The translations under genes and the position numbers were made by a program. Shown here in pieces: positions 55,122 through 63,819 of a stretch of 64,000 bases of DNA; within the stretch, counting starts at the first letter, position 1, and the number at the start of each line of letters is the position of its first letter. Origin of the DNA: Paragemmobacter kunshanensis. GTDB lineage: Bacteria; Pseudomonadota; Alphaproteobacteria; Rhodobacterales; Rhodobacteraceae. The notes under the pieces are model-generated. The model was not told where the DNA came from. It saw nothing but the letters and a program-made list of their open reading frames with translations, and made no database searches. The DNA lies in the NCBI RefSeq assembly GCF_011059185.1, contig NZ_JAALFE010000014.1:62001-126000 (forward strand). The letters run 5' to 3'.

Positions 55122-56257
55122 GCGTAAGGTCCGTCCTCCAGAACGCCATCCGCGCTCATCTGTGCGTATAACAGCCCCTCGCGCAGGCCACGATCGGCCA
55201 CCGAGAGGCGATCCGTGGGCCATACCCGCATCAGCGCCTGAAGGATAGCCGCGCCGGACATGATCAGCGCATGGCGATCCCGCCCGATGCGCGGATCGGT
55301 GCGGCGGCCTTCGGGGCCGAGGGCGAGGTATTCGCGGATCACCAGGTCGATCTGGTCGGATGTCATCTGCAAGCCGTCGACCTTCGTCCGGTCATAGCGG
55401 CGCAGGTTCAGGTAGCTGGCGGCCACCGTGGTGACAGTGCCCGAAGTGCCGATGATCTGGAACCCGTCGCGCGGGTTCTGGGCATTGTAGGGCGAGAAGC
55501 TGGCGAGATTTTCCTCGAAGAACCAGCTCATCAGCGCAAAGCGCGCGGCGTCATCCTCGACATCGCCGAACTGGTCCTTCAGCGTGGCCACCCCCAGCGG
55601 AACCGAGATCCAGTCCACCACCCGGGCCGAGCGGTCGCCCTGCGACTGAAACCCGCGATGCAGCCCCATGATGGACCGGGCGCGATCTTCGGGCGGCACA
55701 TCGGACAGGTCGATCCAGACAAGTTCCGTGGACCCCCCGCCGATATCCACGACCAGCAGCTGTTCGGTGCGCGCATTGACCAGCGGCGCGCAGGAGATGA
55801 CGGCCAGCCGCGCCTCTTCCTCGGGCGCGATGATTTCCAGGCTCAGCCCGGTTTCGCGCCGCACCTGGCGGATGAAATCCTTGGCATTGCGCGCGCGGCG
55901 GCAGGCCTCGGTCGCCACAAGGCGCATGCGGCGGACGCCGTGCTTTTCGATCTTCTTCTGGCAGATGCGCAGCGCCTGCACCGTGCGCCCCATGGAGGCG
56001 CGCGACAACCGGCCCGAGGCTTCAAGCCCCACACCCAGCTGGACAGTCTTGGAAAAGCTGTCCACGACCTGAAACTGGCTGCCCCGCGGTTGGGCAATCA
56101 GCATCCGGCAACTGTTCGTGCCAAGGTCGAGCGCCGCATAAAGCGTGCCCGCCCCCGGCGGATGGGGAACTGACGGTTCGACCGCATGAGGCACGCCCTC
56201 GGGCGCAGCCTTGCGCTGCGGGATCGCGTCCGCCCCCCGGGGACGCTGGGGCGTCAT
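55118..56257 (-). CDS. Ppx/GppA family phosphatase
   Basis: 379 aa, the core two-domain exopolyphosphatase/pppGpp phosphatase without the C-terminal HD extension of E. coli Ppx. Phosphate loops [14 protein letters not shown] and [14 protein letters not shown]; catalytic glutamate in [11 protein letters not shown] Pro/Arg-rich N-terminal extension (about 1-40) precedes the fold. ATG at 56257 after GGAGGG. Coupled to rlmE downstream. Polyphosphate versus (p)ppGpp preference cannot be told. Confidence 0.9.
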   Translation of the reverse strand: MTPQRPRGADAIPQRKAAPEGVPHAVEPSVPHPPGAGTLYAALDLGTNSCRMLIAQPRGSQFQVVDSFSKTVQLGVGLEASGRLSRASMGRTVQALRICQKKIEKHGVRRMRLVATEACRRARNAKDFIRQVRRETGLSLEIIAPEEEARLAVISCAPLVNARTEQLLVVDIGGGSTELVWIDLSDVPPEDRARSIMGLHRGFQSQGDRSARVVDWISVPLGVATLKDQFGDVEDDAARFALMSWFFEENLASFSPYNAQNPRDGFQIIGTSGTVTTVAASYLNLRRYDRTKVDGLQMTSDQIDLVIREYLALGPEGRRTDPRIGRDRHALIMSGAAILQALMRVWPTDRLSVADRGLREGLLYAQMSADGVLEDGPYA

Positions 56258-56544
56258 GACCGCCCTCCATCTGTGGTTGCTCCGATGGTAACGCTCTTTG
56301 CCGCCGCAAGGCAAGCGGTGCCGACAGGTCAGGGTCGCATCCCGAAAGATTTCGACCGGATTCATCATTTCCTTGAAGATTTTTCCGTGTTCCCGCACGG
56401 CTTGCCCGTCGCGCGGCGCGGGAAACTGCGATACCCCGTGCAGCGGGGGAAGACGGGTCGCCTTCTGCCCGCGCCATGTCGAAAACCGACATCGCCTGTC
56501 GTGGTTCGGCGCTATCAACAGGGTCAACACAACGCGAGGGAATC

Positions 56545-56847
56545 ATGCCCGAAGTCACCATCGTCTACTGGCGCGATATCCCGGCGCAGGTGATCGTCGG
56601 CAAGGGCCGGCGCGGATCGAAGGTCCAGCTGACCGAACGGTTCGAGCAGGCCATCGACCGCTGCGCCATGAAGGTGGGCGCGCGCGACACCGACAGCTAT
56701 CTCGCCGAATGGCGCAAAGCGCCGCCCTATGAAGTGGATGGTGATCCGGACGAGATCGCCAGGGCCGAAGCCGCAAGGCTGGAGACCGAGTTCGACACCG
56801 CGCGCCTGAAGGCGCTGATCGATTCCGAAGGTTGGGCGAAGGCCTGA
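56545..56847 (+). CDS. Virulence factor family protein (PF13769-like)
   Basis: 100 aa soluble protein with TIVYWRDIPAQVIVGKGRRG, the hallmark of the small family labelled virulence factor, and a C-terminal charged helix (ETEFDTARLKALIDSEG). ATG at 56545 after GAGGGA. First gene of the C1/B12 cluster, 25 bp before metF. In Rhodobacteraceae it habitually accompanies metF, so a role in methyl-THF or methionine metabolism is likelier than virulence. Confidence 0.8.
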   Translation: MPEVTIVYWRDIPAQVIVGKGRRGSKVQLTERFEQAIDRCAMKVGARDTDSYLAEWRKAPPYEVDGDPDEIARAEAARLETEFDTARLKALIDSEGWAKA

Positions 56848-56872
56848 TCCATTGACCCTGAGGGAGAGCCTG

Positions 56873-57793
56873 ATGGCCCTGTTCAACTTCCGCCGCGAGG
56901 CAGCCGCCCCCGCACCGAACGCTCCGGCCGAGATGGAAGCGTTCCTCAAGGGCTTTTCCATCGAGGTGATGCCGCGCACCGCCGAAAAGGTGGAAAGCTT
57001 CCGCGACATCCTGCCCGCAGGCACCCGCGTCTACATCGCCCATATCGACGGCACCCCGATCGAGGATATGGTGGCGACCGCCAGGCGCCTTAACGCCGAA
57101 GGGTTCCCCGTGATGCCGCATTTCCCCGCGCGCATCATCAAGGACAAGGCGACGCTGACCGACTGGGTCGCCCGCTACAGGGGCGAGGCCGATGTGAAGC
57201 AGGGCCTGATCCTGGCGGGCGGCGTGGCGCAGCCGGTGGGCGACTTCCACACCTCCATGCAACTCCTTGAATCCGGGGCCTTCGACGGCTTTGAACGGCT
57301 GCACGTCGCGGGCCACCCCGAAGGGAACAAGGACATCGACCCCGACGGTTCGGACAAGATGGTGATGGAAGCCGCGCGCTGGAAATCGGCCTTCGCGGAA
57401 CGCACCGATGCGAAGATGGCCATGGCCACCCAGTTCTGTTTTGAGGCCGACCCCGTCATCGCCTGGGTGGACCGGCTCAAGTCCGAAGGGATCGCCCTGC
57501 CCGTCCATATCGGCGTGGCGGGGCCTGCGAAACTCCAGACGCTGATCAAATTCGCCATCGCCTGCGGCGTCGGTCCCTCGCTCCGCGTGCTGCAGAAGCG
57601 CGCGATGGATGTGACGAAACTCCTGCTGCCCTATGAACCCACCGAATTCGTGGGCGCGCTGGCGGCGCACAAGGCGAAGAACCCCGATTTCGGGATCGAA
57701 GCCGTCCACTTCTTCCCCCTTGGCGGCATCAAGACCAATGCCACCTGGACAACCGAAAACGGCGGCGCCTCGGGCCGTCCGGCAAACGCCTAA
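56873..57793 (+). CDS. metF: Methylenetetrahydrofolate reductase (MetF family)
   Basis: 306 aa TIM-barrel enzyme reducing methylene-THF to methyl-THF. It begins MALFNFRREAAAP at an ATG preceded by GGGAGAG. Segments: FSIEVMPRTAEKVESF (active-site glutamate), RVYIAHIDGTPIEDMV, LILAGGVAQPVGDFH, ATQFCFEADPVIAWVDRL, and IHVGVAGPAK-like ending. The N terminus is divergent from E. coli MetF. It lies 15 bp before the pterin-binding methyltransferase gene, so methyl-THF production and use are co-expressed. Confidence 0.9.
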   Translation: MALFNFRREAAAPAPNAPAEMEAFLKGFSIEVMPRTAEKVESFRDILPAGTRVYIAHIDGTPIEDMVATARRLNAEGFPVMPHFPARIIKDKATLTDWVARYRGEADVKQGLILAGGVAQPVGDFHTSMQLLESGAFDGFERLHVAGHPEGNKDIDPDGSDKMVMEAARWKSAFAERTDAKMAMATQFCFEADPVIAWVDRLKSEGIALPVHIGVAGPAKLQTLIKFAIACGVGPSLRVLQKRAMDVTKLLLPYEPTEFVGALAAHKAKNPDFGIEAVHFFPLGGIKTNATWTTENGGASGRPANA

Positions 57794-57808
57794 GAAAAAG
57801 GTTCAACG

Positions 57809-58789
57809 ATGACCCGTACCGTCCTGGAATCCAAAACGAAAACCGTGATCATCGGATTCGATGAACCCTTCTGCGTGATCGGCGAACGCATCAACCCGAC
57901 GGGCCGCAAGAAGCTGGCCGCGGAACTGGAGGCGGGCAATTTCGAAACCGTCATCAAGGACGCGCTGGAACAGGTCGCCTGCGGGGCGACGGTGCTGGAC
58001 GTGAATTCGGGCGCCGTCTTCACCAACAAGATGGCCGAAGACCCGCGCTATGCCGACAACAACTTTGTCGAACCGCCGCTGATGAAGGCGCTGATCGAGA
58101 TCGTGCAGCAGACGGTGGACGTGCCGCTCTGCATCGATTCGTCGGTCCCCGCCGCGCTGGAAGCGGGCCTGGCGGCCTGCGAAGGCCGCCCCCTCTTGAA
58201 TTCGGTCACGGGCGAGGAAGAGCGGCTGGAACTCGTCCTGCCGCTGGTGAAGAAATACAACGTCCCGGTCGTGGCGATCTCGAACGACGATACCGGCATC
58301 TCGCCCGACCCGGATGTCCGCTTTGCCGTGGCGAAGAAGATCGTGGAACGCGCGGCCGATTTCGGCATCCCGGCGCATGACATCGTGGTGGACCCGCTTG
58401 TGATGCCGGTGGGCGCCATGGCAAGCGCGGGCCAGCAGGTCTTTGCCCTGGTCCGCCGCCTGCGGGATGAGCTGGGCGTGAACACCACCTGCGGCGCGTC
58501 GAACATTTCCTTCGGCCTGCCGCATCGCCATGGCATCAACGGGGCCTTCCTGCCCATGGCCATCGGCGCGGGCATGACCAGCGCGATCATGAACCCGGTC
58601 CGCCAGCAGGAGATGGAGGCGATCCGCGCCGCCAACTTCCTGATGAACCACGATGCCAATGGCGGCGAATGGATCCGCTTTGCCAAGGTGCTGGAAGCCG
58701 TCGAAGGCGGCATGACCTTTGCCGAGGCCTCCAGCGCGGCATCCCAGGCCGCCGGGGGCCGCCGCGGCGGCCGTCGCGGCCGGGGCTGA
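57809..58789 (+). CDS. Stand-alone methyltetrahydrofolate:corrinoid methyltransferase (pterin-binding)
   Basis: 326 aa pterin-binding TIM barrel equivalent to the folate module of MetH. Motifs: CVIGERINPTGRKKLAAEL, GATVLDVNSGAV, LCIDSSVPAALEAGLA, LLNSVTGEEERLE, VAISNDDTGISPD and NTTCGASNISFGLPHRHG. It transfers the methyl of methyl-THF to a corrinoid protein encoded elsewhere. The C terminus is a Gly/Arg tail (GGRRGGRRGRG). Follows metF by 15 bp. Confidence 0.9.
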   Translation: MTRTVLESKTKTVIIGFDEPFCVIGERINPTGRKKLAAELEAGNFETVIKDALEQVACGATVLDVNSGAVFTNKMAEDPRYADNNFVEPPLMKALIEIVQQTVDVPLCIDSSVPAALEAGLAACEGRPLLNSVTGEEERLELVLPLVKKYNVPVVAISNDDTGISPDPDVRFAVAKKIVERAADFGIPAHDIVVDPLVMPVGAMASAGQQVFALVRRLRDELGVNTTCGASNISFGLPHRHGINGAFLPMAIGAGMTSAIMNPVRQQEMEAIRAANFLMNHDANGGEWIRFAKVLEAVEGGMTFAEASSAASQAAGGRRGGRRGRG

Positions 58790-58829
58790 TTAACCCTTTC
58801 GCAACCATGGGGCGGCTAGGCTTCGCCCC

Positions 58830-59054
58830 ATGCAGACCGTCAGGCAATCATCGTCAGATACGTGGATCCGGCTGATCTTCTCGGCCAAGGCGGCGGATGG
58901 CCATGTCATCCGCCGCAATGTCACCTGGATCGACCGCGAGGTCGGGCGTGAGCGTTTCATCGCCGAGGTGCGCCAGCGCGGGTTTCACCTGATGCAGACC
59001 GCCGACCAGTTCATCGTGGTCTGCCATTCCGGCCCGGTGCATCTGCTGTTCTGA
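58830..59054 (+). CDS. Small conserved hypothetical protein of the C1 cluster
   Basis: 74 aa. Sequence such as WIRLIFSAKAADGHVIRRNVTWIDREVGRERFIAEV followed by RGFHLMQTADQFIVVCHSGP suggests a compact alpha/beta domain. Database entries of this kind are sometimes called phosphoribosylanthranilate isomerase, which the length rules out. ATG at 58830, 40 bp after the methyltransferase. Function unknown. Confidence 0.68.
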   Translation: MQTVRQSSSDTWIRLIFSAKAADGHVIRRNVTWIDREVGRERFIAEVRQRGFHLMQTADQFIVVCHSGPVHLLF

Positions 59055-59068
59055 CAAGGCCGCAGGGC

Positions 59069-59129
59069 CAACGAATTTTCTGCGAAAATTCAGGCCCTGC
59101 ACCTCTGATTTTTCGCAGAAAAATCGTTG
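59069..59129. repeat. Paired palindromes forming a larger dyad
   Basis: Hairpin 59073-59091 (GAATTTTC/GAAAATTC, loop TGC) and hairpin 59107-59125 (GATTTTTC/GAAAAATC, loop GCA). The two are inverse copies of one another, enclosed by CAACGA...TCGTTG, making a 61-bp cruciform-capable dyad. They share the CTGCG/CGCAG centre with the array at 18273-18389. Located between the 74-aa gene and the CoA-transferase gene. Confidence 0.85.
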
Positions 59130-59176
59130 AGGTGCGGCTAACCTGAGGGGGTGACATCGCGCAAGGAAAGCCCCCC

Positions 59177-60331
59177 ATGCCTGCCCCTCTTTCCGGCATC
59201 ACCATCCTCGATCTGACCCATGTCCTTGCCGGGCCCTTCTGTTCCTCCACCCTGCAGGATCTGGGCGCGCGGGTGATCAAGGTGGAACGCCCCGGCACCG
59301 GCGACGACACCCGCGCCTTTCCGCCCTTTCGCGATGGAGAATCGGCCTATTTCGCGGCGCTGAACGCGGGCAAGCACTCCATCGCGCTTGACCTCAAGGC
59401 CGAAGGCGACCGCGCGCTGTTCGACCGGCTGCTTTCCCGGGCCGACATCCTGCTGGAAAATTTCCGCCCCGGCGTGATGGAGCGGCTGGGCTATGGCTGG
59501 GAGGCGCTGCAGGCCCGCCATCCGCGGCTGATCTATGGCGCGGTATCAGGCTTTGGCCATAGCGGCCCGGATGCGGGCAAGCCCGCCTATGACATGGTCG
59601 TGCAGGCGCGCGGCGGGGTGATGTCGATCACGGGCGAGGAGGGCGGGCCGCCGGTCCGGGTGGGGGCCTCGATCGGGGATATCGTGGCGGGGATGTATCT
59701 GGCGCAGGGGGTGCTGGCGGCGCTTTATGCCCGGGAAAGATCAGGCCGGGGGGCGAAGATCGACATCGCCATGCTGGATGCGCAGATCGCCATCCAGGAA
59801 CACAGCCTGGCCATCACCGGCACGACGGGCGTTCCCCCGGGGCCCACCGGCGCGCGCCATCCCACGATCACGCCCTTTTCCACCTATCGCGCCGCCGATG
59901 GCTTTTTCGTCATCGCGGCGGGCAATGACGCGATCTTTGCCCGGCTCTCGGCGGCGCTGGATCTGCCGCTGGCGGGTGATGCGCGCTTTGCCAGCAATGC
60001 CGCGCGCTGCGAGAATGTCCATCTTCTGAAACGCTTGATCGAGGCGGTCACCCTCCAGCAGCCAGCGGATCACTGGATCGCGCGGCTGGAGGCGGCGGGC
60101 GTGCCCACAGGCCGGGTGCAGGACATGGCCCAGGCGATGCGCGACCGCCAGGTTCTGGCGCGCAACATGATCCTGCCCGTTGCCCCCCGCCCGGGCGGGC
60201 CGGAATTCGTGGCGGCGGGCAATCCGATCAAGATGACGGGCCTTGCCGAAGCGGCCGGGCGGCCGCCCGCGCCGGAACTGGACGGCGACCGCGCGGCGAT
60301 CCTGGCCTGGCTTGACGCAGGCGAACCCTGA
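59177..60331 (+). CDS. CaiB/BaiF family (class III) CoA-transferase
   Basis: 384 aa. Class III CoA-transferase with LDLTHVLAGPFCSSTLQDLGA, the conserved LLENFRPGVMERLGYG and the catalytic aspartate in GKPAYDMVVQARGG. It transfers CoA between organic acids; substrate unknown. ATG at 59177 with AAGGAAAG upstream. It sits in the C1 cluster between the palindromes and the reactivase gene, but may be unrelated. Confidence 0.9.
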   Translation: MPAPLSGITILDLTHVLAGPFCSSTLQDLGARVIKVERPGTGDDTRAFPPFRDGESAYFAALNAGKHSIALDLKAEGDRALFDRLLSRADILLENFRPGVMERLGYGWEALQARHPRLIYGAVSGFGHSGPDAGKPAYDMVVQARGGVMSITGEEGGPPVRVGASIGDIVAGMYLAQGVLAALYARERSGRGAKIDIAMLDAQIAIQEHSLAITGTTGVPPGPTGARHPTITPFSTYRAADGFFVIAAGNDAIFARLSAALDLPLAGDARFASNAARCENVHLLKRLIEAVTLQQPADHWIARLEAAGVPTGRVQDMAQAMRDRQVLARNMILPVAPRPGGPEFVAAGNPIKMTGLAEAAGRPPAPELDGDRAAILAWLDAGEP

Positions 60332-60406
60332 TCCGACGCAATCCGGCATTGCAGGCGGCGCGGCGCGGCCTAGAACAGGGACGCGCAAGGAAACACCGGT
60401 GAACTC

Positions 60407-62452
60407 ATGTCCGATCAAGACGATGCCCTCGTCATCTTTACCCCGTCCGGCAAGCGCGGGCGCTTTCCGCTGGGAACGCCCGTCCTGACGGCGGCGCGGC
60501 AGCTTGGGGTGGATCTCGATTCCGTCTGCGGCGGGCGGGGCATCTGCTCGAAATGCCAGATCACCCCCAGCTATGGCGATTTCCCCAAACATGGCGTGAC
60601 GGTGGAAAGCGATGCGCTGACCGAATGGAACGCGGTGGAAGAGCGTTACAAGTCCAAGCGCGGCATGCTGGATGGCCGCCGTCTGGGCTGCCAGGCCAAG
60701 GTGATGGGCGATGTGGTGATCGACGTGCCCCCGGAAAGCCAGGTCCACAAGCAGGTGATCCGCAAGTCGGCCACCCAGCGCGACATCGTGATGGATCCCG
60801 CCACGCGCCTGCTTTACGTCGAGGTGGCCGAGCCCGACATGCACGAACCCACGGGCGATTTCGAACGCCTTGCCATCGCGCTGCGCGATCAGTGGCAGGT
60901 GGCGGATGTCTCGGCCGATCTGTCGCTGCTGCGGCGGTTGCAACCCGTGCTGCGCAAGGGGGAATGGAAGGTCACGGTTGCGCTGCACAAGGGCAACCAT
61001 GACGCGACGCCCCGCATCCTGGACCTCTGGCCGGGCTTCCATGAGGGCGGGCTTTACGGGCTGGCCATCGACCTCGGCTCCACCACCATCGCGGCGCATC
61101 TCTGCGATCTGAAGGATGGGTCGGTGCTGGCCTCTTCGGGCCTGATGAACCCGCAGATCCGCTTTGGCGAAGACCTCATGTCGCGCGTCTCCTATGCCAT
61201 GATGAATCCCGGCGGCGATGTGGAGATGACGCGCGCGGTGCGCGAGGCGATCAATGCGCTGGCGGCCTCCATCGCCGTAGAGGCGCAGGTGGACCCTGCC
61301 GCGATCTATGAGGTGGTCTTTGTCTGCAATCCCGTGATGCACCACCTGCTTCTGGGGATAGATCCGGTGGAACTGGGCCAGGCGCCCTTTGCGCTGGCCA
61401 CCTCCGGCAGCCTGAGCCTGGATGCCCGCGATCTGGACCTGACCAATCTCAACCGCGCGGCGCGGGTCTATGTGCTGCCCTGCATCGCGGGCCATGTGGG
61501 GGCCGATGCCGCCGCCGTGGCATTGTCGGAAGAACCCAACAAATCCAGGGACATGGTCCTGATCGTCGATGTCGGCACCAATGCCGAGATCCTCCTGGGC
61601 AATGAAACCCGCGTCCTCGCCTGTTCCTCGCCCACCGGGCCGGCCTTCGAGGGGGCGCAGATTTCCAGCGGCCAGCGCGCAGCACCGGGGGCCATTGAAC
61701 GGGTGGAAATCGACCCCGTCACCAAGGATCCGCGCTTCAAGGTGATCGGCAGCGACCTGTGGTCCACCGATGAAGGCTTTGCCGAGGCGACACGGCAGAC
61801 CGGCATCACCGGCATCTGCGGATCGGGGATCATCGAGGCGGTGGCGGAACTGCGGCTGGCAGGCCTTCTCGATCCCGGCGGGCTGATCGGCAGCCCGGAA
61901 CAGACCGGCACCTGGCGCTGCACGCCCGAGGGGCGGACGCACAGCTACATCCTGCATGATGGCAGCCTTGAGGGCGGGCCGCGGATCATGGTGACGCAGG
62001 GCGATATCCGCGCGATCCAGCTTGCGAAATCGGCGCTTTATGCAGGGGCGCGGCTGTTGATGGATACGATGGGGGTGGACAAGGTCGACCGTGTCACGCT
62101 GGCCGGGGCCTTTGGCGCGCATATCAGCCCGAAACATGCAATGGTTCTAGGCATGATCCCCGATGTGCCGCTGGAGAAGGTGACCAGTGCCGGTAATGCA
62201 GCCGGGACCGGCGCGCGCATCGCGCTGTGCAATGTGGCCGCGCGCAACCAGATCGAGGCGACGGTGCATCAGATCCACAAGGTGGAAACCGCGATCGAGC
62301 CGAAGTTCCAGGAACATTTCGTCAATGCCAATGCCATTCCGCATGCGACGGATCCCTTCCCCGAACTGAACGCCATCGTCACCCTGCCCGATGTCAGCTT
62401 CAACGCGGGCGGATCGGGCGGCGGCGAGGGGCGGCGTCGCCGTCGCGGTTGA
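60407..62452 (+). CDS. RamA/RACo-like corrinoid reactivating ferredoxin-ASKHA protein (DUF4445)
   Basis: 681 aa. N-terminal [2Fe-2S] domain with cysteines in VCGGRGICSKCQ and LGCQAKV (about 45-100), a linker, then the ASKHA ATPase with GLAIDLGSTTIAAHLCDL, LIVDVGTNAEILLGN and RVTLAGAFGAHISPKHAM. Proteins of this type (RamA, RACo) reduce Co(II) back to Co(I) at ATP expense. The C terminus is GGSGGGEGRRRRRG, recalling the tail of the methyltransferase. It likely reactivates the corrinoid partner of a split methionine synthase. Confidence 0.9.
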   Translation: MSDQDDALVIFTPSGKRGRFPLGTPVLTAARQLGVDLDSVCGGRGICSKCQITPSYGDFPKHGVTVESDALTEWNAVEERYKSKRGMLDGRRLGCQAKVMGDVVIDVPPESQVHKQVIRKSATQRDIVMDPATRLLYVEVAEPDMHEPTGDFERLAIALRDQWQVADVSADLSLLRRLQPVLRKGEWKVTVALHKGNHDATPRILDLWPGFHEGGLYGLAIDLGSTTIAAHLCDLKDGSVLASSGLMNPQIRFGEDLMSRVSYAMMNPGGDVEMTRAVREAINALAASIAVEAQVDPAAIYEVVFVCNPVMHHLLLGIDPVELGQAPFALATSGSLSLDARDLDLTNLNRAARVYVLPCIAGHVGADAAAVALSEEPNKSRDMVLIVDVGTNAEILLGNETRVLACSSPTGPAFEGAQISSGQRAAPGAIERVEIDPVTKDPRFKVIGSDLWSTDEGFAEATRQTGITGICGSGIIEAVAELRLAGLLDPGGLIGSPEQTGTWRCTPEGRTHSYILHDGSLEGGPRIMVTQGDIRAIQLAKSALYAGARLLMDTMGVDKVDRVTLAGAFGAHISPKHAMVLGMIPDVPLEKVTSAGNAAGTGARIALCNVAARNQIEATVHQIHKVETAIEPKFQEHFVNANAIPHATDPFPELNAIVTLPDVSFNAGGSGGGEGRRRRRG

Positions 62453-62513
62453 TCGGGCCTTTCCTTCTGCGTCTGTCGCCTTACAATGGCGGCAGGCGCG
62501 AAGCAGGAAGACA

Positions 62514-63059
62514 ATGTCGGAAGACCCGGTAGCAGATCTGATCGACCGGGTGGCGCGGCAGGACCGCGCGGCCTTTCGCGAGCTTTATTCCCGCACCTCG
62601 GCGAAACTTATGGGCGTCCTTCTGCGTATGCTTGGTCAAAGGGCCGAGGCGGAAGAAGCGCTTCAGGAAGTTTTCACCCGCGTCTGGCTGCGTGCCGGGC
62701 GCTTTGACGCCACAAAGGGACGCGGCATGACATGGCTGATCGCCATCGCGCGCAACCACGCAATCGACCGCCTGCGCGCCCGCCCCGATGAGGCGGCCGA
62801 CGCCGGGCCCGAGGCGCTGGATCAGCTGCGCGATGCCTCGCCCGGCGCGGAAGGCCGGCTGATCGCCCTGGGCGAGGCCGGGCGCATCGCCGATTGCTTC
62901 CAGACGCTGGAGCCAGACCGCGCCGAGGCCGTGCGCGGCGCCTATCTGGGCGGGCTGTCCTATGCCGATCTGGCGGCCCGCCATGACGTGCCCTTGAACA
63001 CCATGCGGACATGGCTGCGCCGCAGTCTCCTCAAGCTCAGGGAGTGTCTGGACGCATGA
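62514..63059 (+). CDS. ECF RNA polymerase sigma factor (SigK-like)
   Basis: 181 aa. Region 2 with AFRELYSRTSAKLMGVLLRMLG and the -10-reading VFTRVWLRAGRFD, region 4 with LGGLSYADLAARHDVPLNTMRTWLRRSLLKL. No extra domain. ATG at 62514 after AGGA. The stop overlaps the anti-sigma gene by 4 nt, the classic sigma/anti-sigma coupling. Confidence 0.93.
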   Translation: MSEDPVADLIDRVARQDRAAFRELYSRTSAKLMGVLLRMLGQRAEAEEALQEVFTRVWLRAGRFDATKGRGMTWLIAIARNHAIDRLRARPDEAADAGPEALDQLRDASPGAEGRLIALGEAGRIADCFQTLEPDRAEAVRGAYLGGLSYADLAARHDVPLNTMRTWLRRSLLKLRECLDA

Positions 63060-63724
63060 CGACCGACGATATCCCCCTGACCCCGCTGGAAGCCGATGAC
63101 GCGCTGGCCGCGGAATATGTGCTGGGCGTGCTGGACATGGCCGAGCGCAGCGCCGCCGAGGCGCGGATGAAGCATGACAGCGCCTTTGCCGATCGTGTCG
63201 CCGCCTGGGCCACGCGGCTGGCCGATCTGGACGACGCCTATCCCGAGGTAGCAGCCCCCGAAGACATGTTGCCCCGGATCGAGGCGCGGCTTTTCCCGGT
63301 GGAACCGCCGCCCGCGCGCCGCCCGCTGTTCGGCTGGCTGGCGGGGCTTGCCACGGCGGCGGCGCTGGTCCTTGTGGCGCTGGCGCTGTTCCCGCCAGCC
63401 GCCCCCACCGCGCGGCTGGTCGCCACCCTGGGCGAGGCGGATGCCGCCCTGCGCTTCGAGGCGCGCTTTGACGGGCAGGCACTGACGGTGACGCGGGTCG
63501 CGGGCAGCGCCGCCCCGGCGGGGCAGGTGCAGGAAATCTGGATCATCGCGCCGGATGCGGCCCCCGTCTCGCTGGGCCTGATGCCGGGCGAAAGCCTGGC
63601 CGTGCCCTATCCGGCCGCCCCCACGGGCTGGACGCTGGCGGTCTCGGTCGAACCCGAGGGCGGCTCGCCCACCGGGGTGCCGACGGGGCCGGTCGTGGCG
63701 GCGGGCGTGATCACGGACCTGTGA
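63056..63724 (+). CDS. RskA-type anti-sigma factor
   Basis: 222 aa. N-terminal cytoplasmic sigma-binding domain (AAEYVLGVLDMAERSAAEARM), one transmembrane helix (about 88-106, GWLAGLATAAALVLVALAL) and an extracytoplasmic RskA domain (QVQEIWIIAPDAAPVSLGLM). It has no ZAS/HxxxCxxC zinc motif. Overlaps the sigma gene by 4 nt and precedes a fasciclin gene. Confidence 0.9.
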   Translation: MTTDDIPLTPLEADDALAAEYVLGVLDMAERSAAEARMKHDSAFADRVAAWATRLADLDDAYPEVAAPEDMLPRIEARLFPVEPPPARRPLFGWLAGLATAAALVLVALALFPPAAPTARLVATLGEADAALRFEARFDGQALTVTRVAGSAAPAGQVQEIWIIAPDAAPVSLGLMPGESLAVPYPAAPTGWTLAVSVEPEGGSPTGVPTGPVVAAGVITDL

Positions 63725-63745
63725 TCGCACTTTTTTCGGGGCGCT

Positions 63746-63770
63746 GAAACCTTCCCCAATGCGCTGCGTA
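63746..63770 (+). promoter_or_regulatory. Candidate ECF promoter of the fasciclin gene
   Basis: GAAACC, 15-bp spacer, CGTA, typical of group-IV sigma recognition, about 50 bp upstream of the fasciclin ATG. I could not find a matching copy before the sigma gene. Confidence 0.45.
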
Positions 63771-63819
63771 GCTTCCCGGGCAAGGCAGGAGATCCTGCCG
63801 CAACCAAGGGAGATACCAC

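Noticed and set aside
56258-56544. SAM-type riboswitch before the C1 cluster
   Set aside because: I looked for SAM-II, SAM-V, SAM/SAH and SAH aptamer features and found only short unrelated hairpins such as CGACA/TGTCG.
59741-62137. 798-codon open frame on the minus strand
   Set aside because: Antisense to the CoA-transferase and the corrinoid reactivase, whose motifs are clear.
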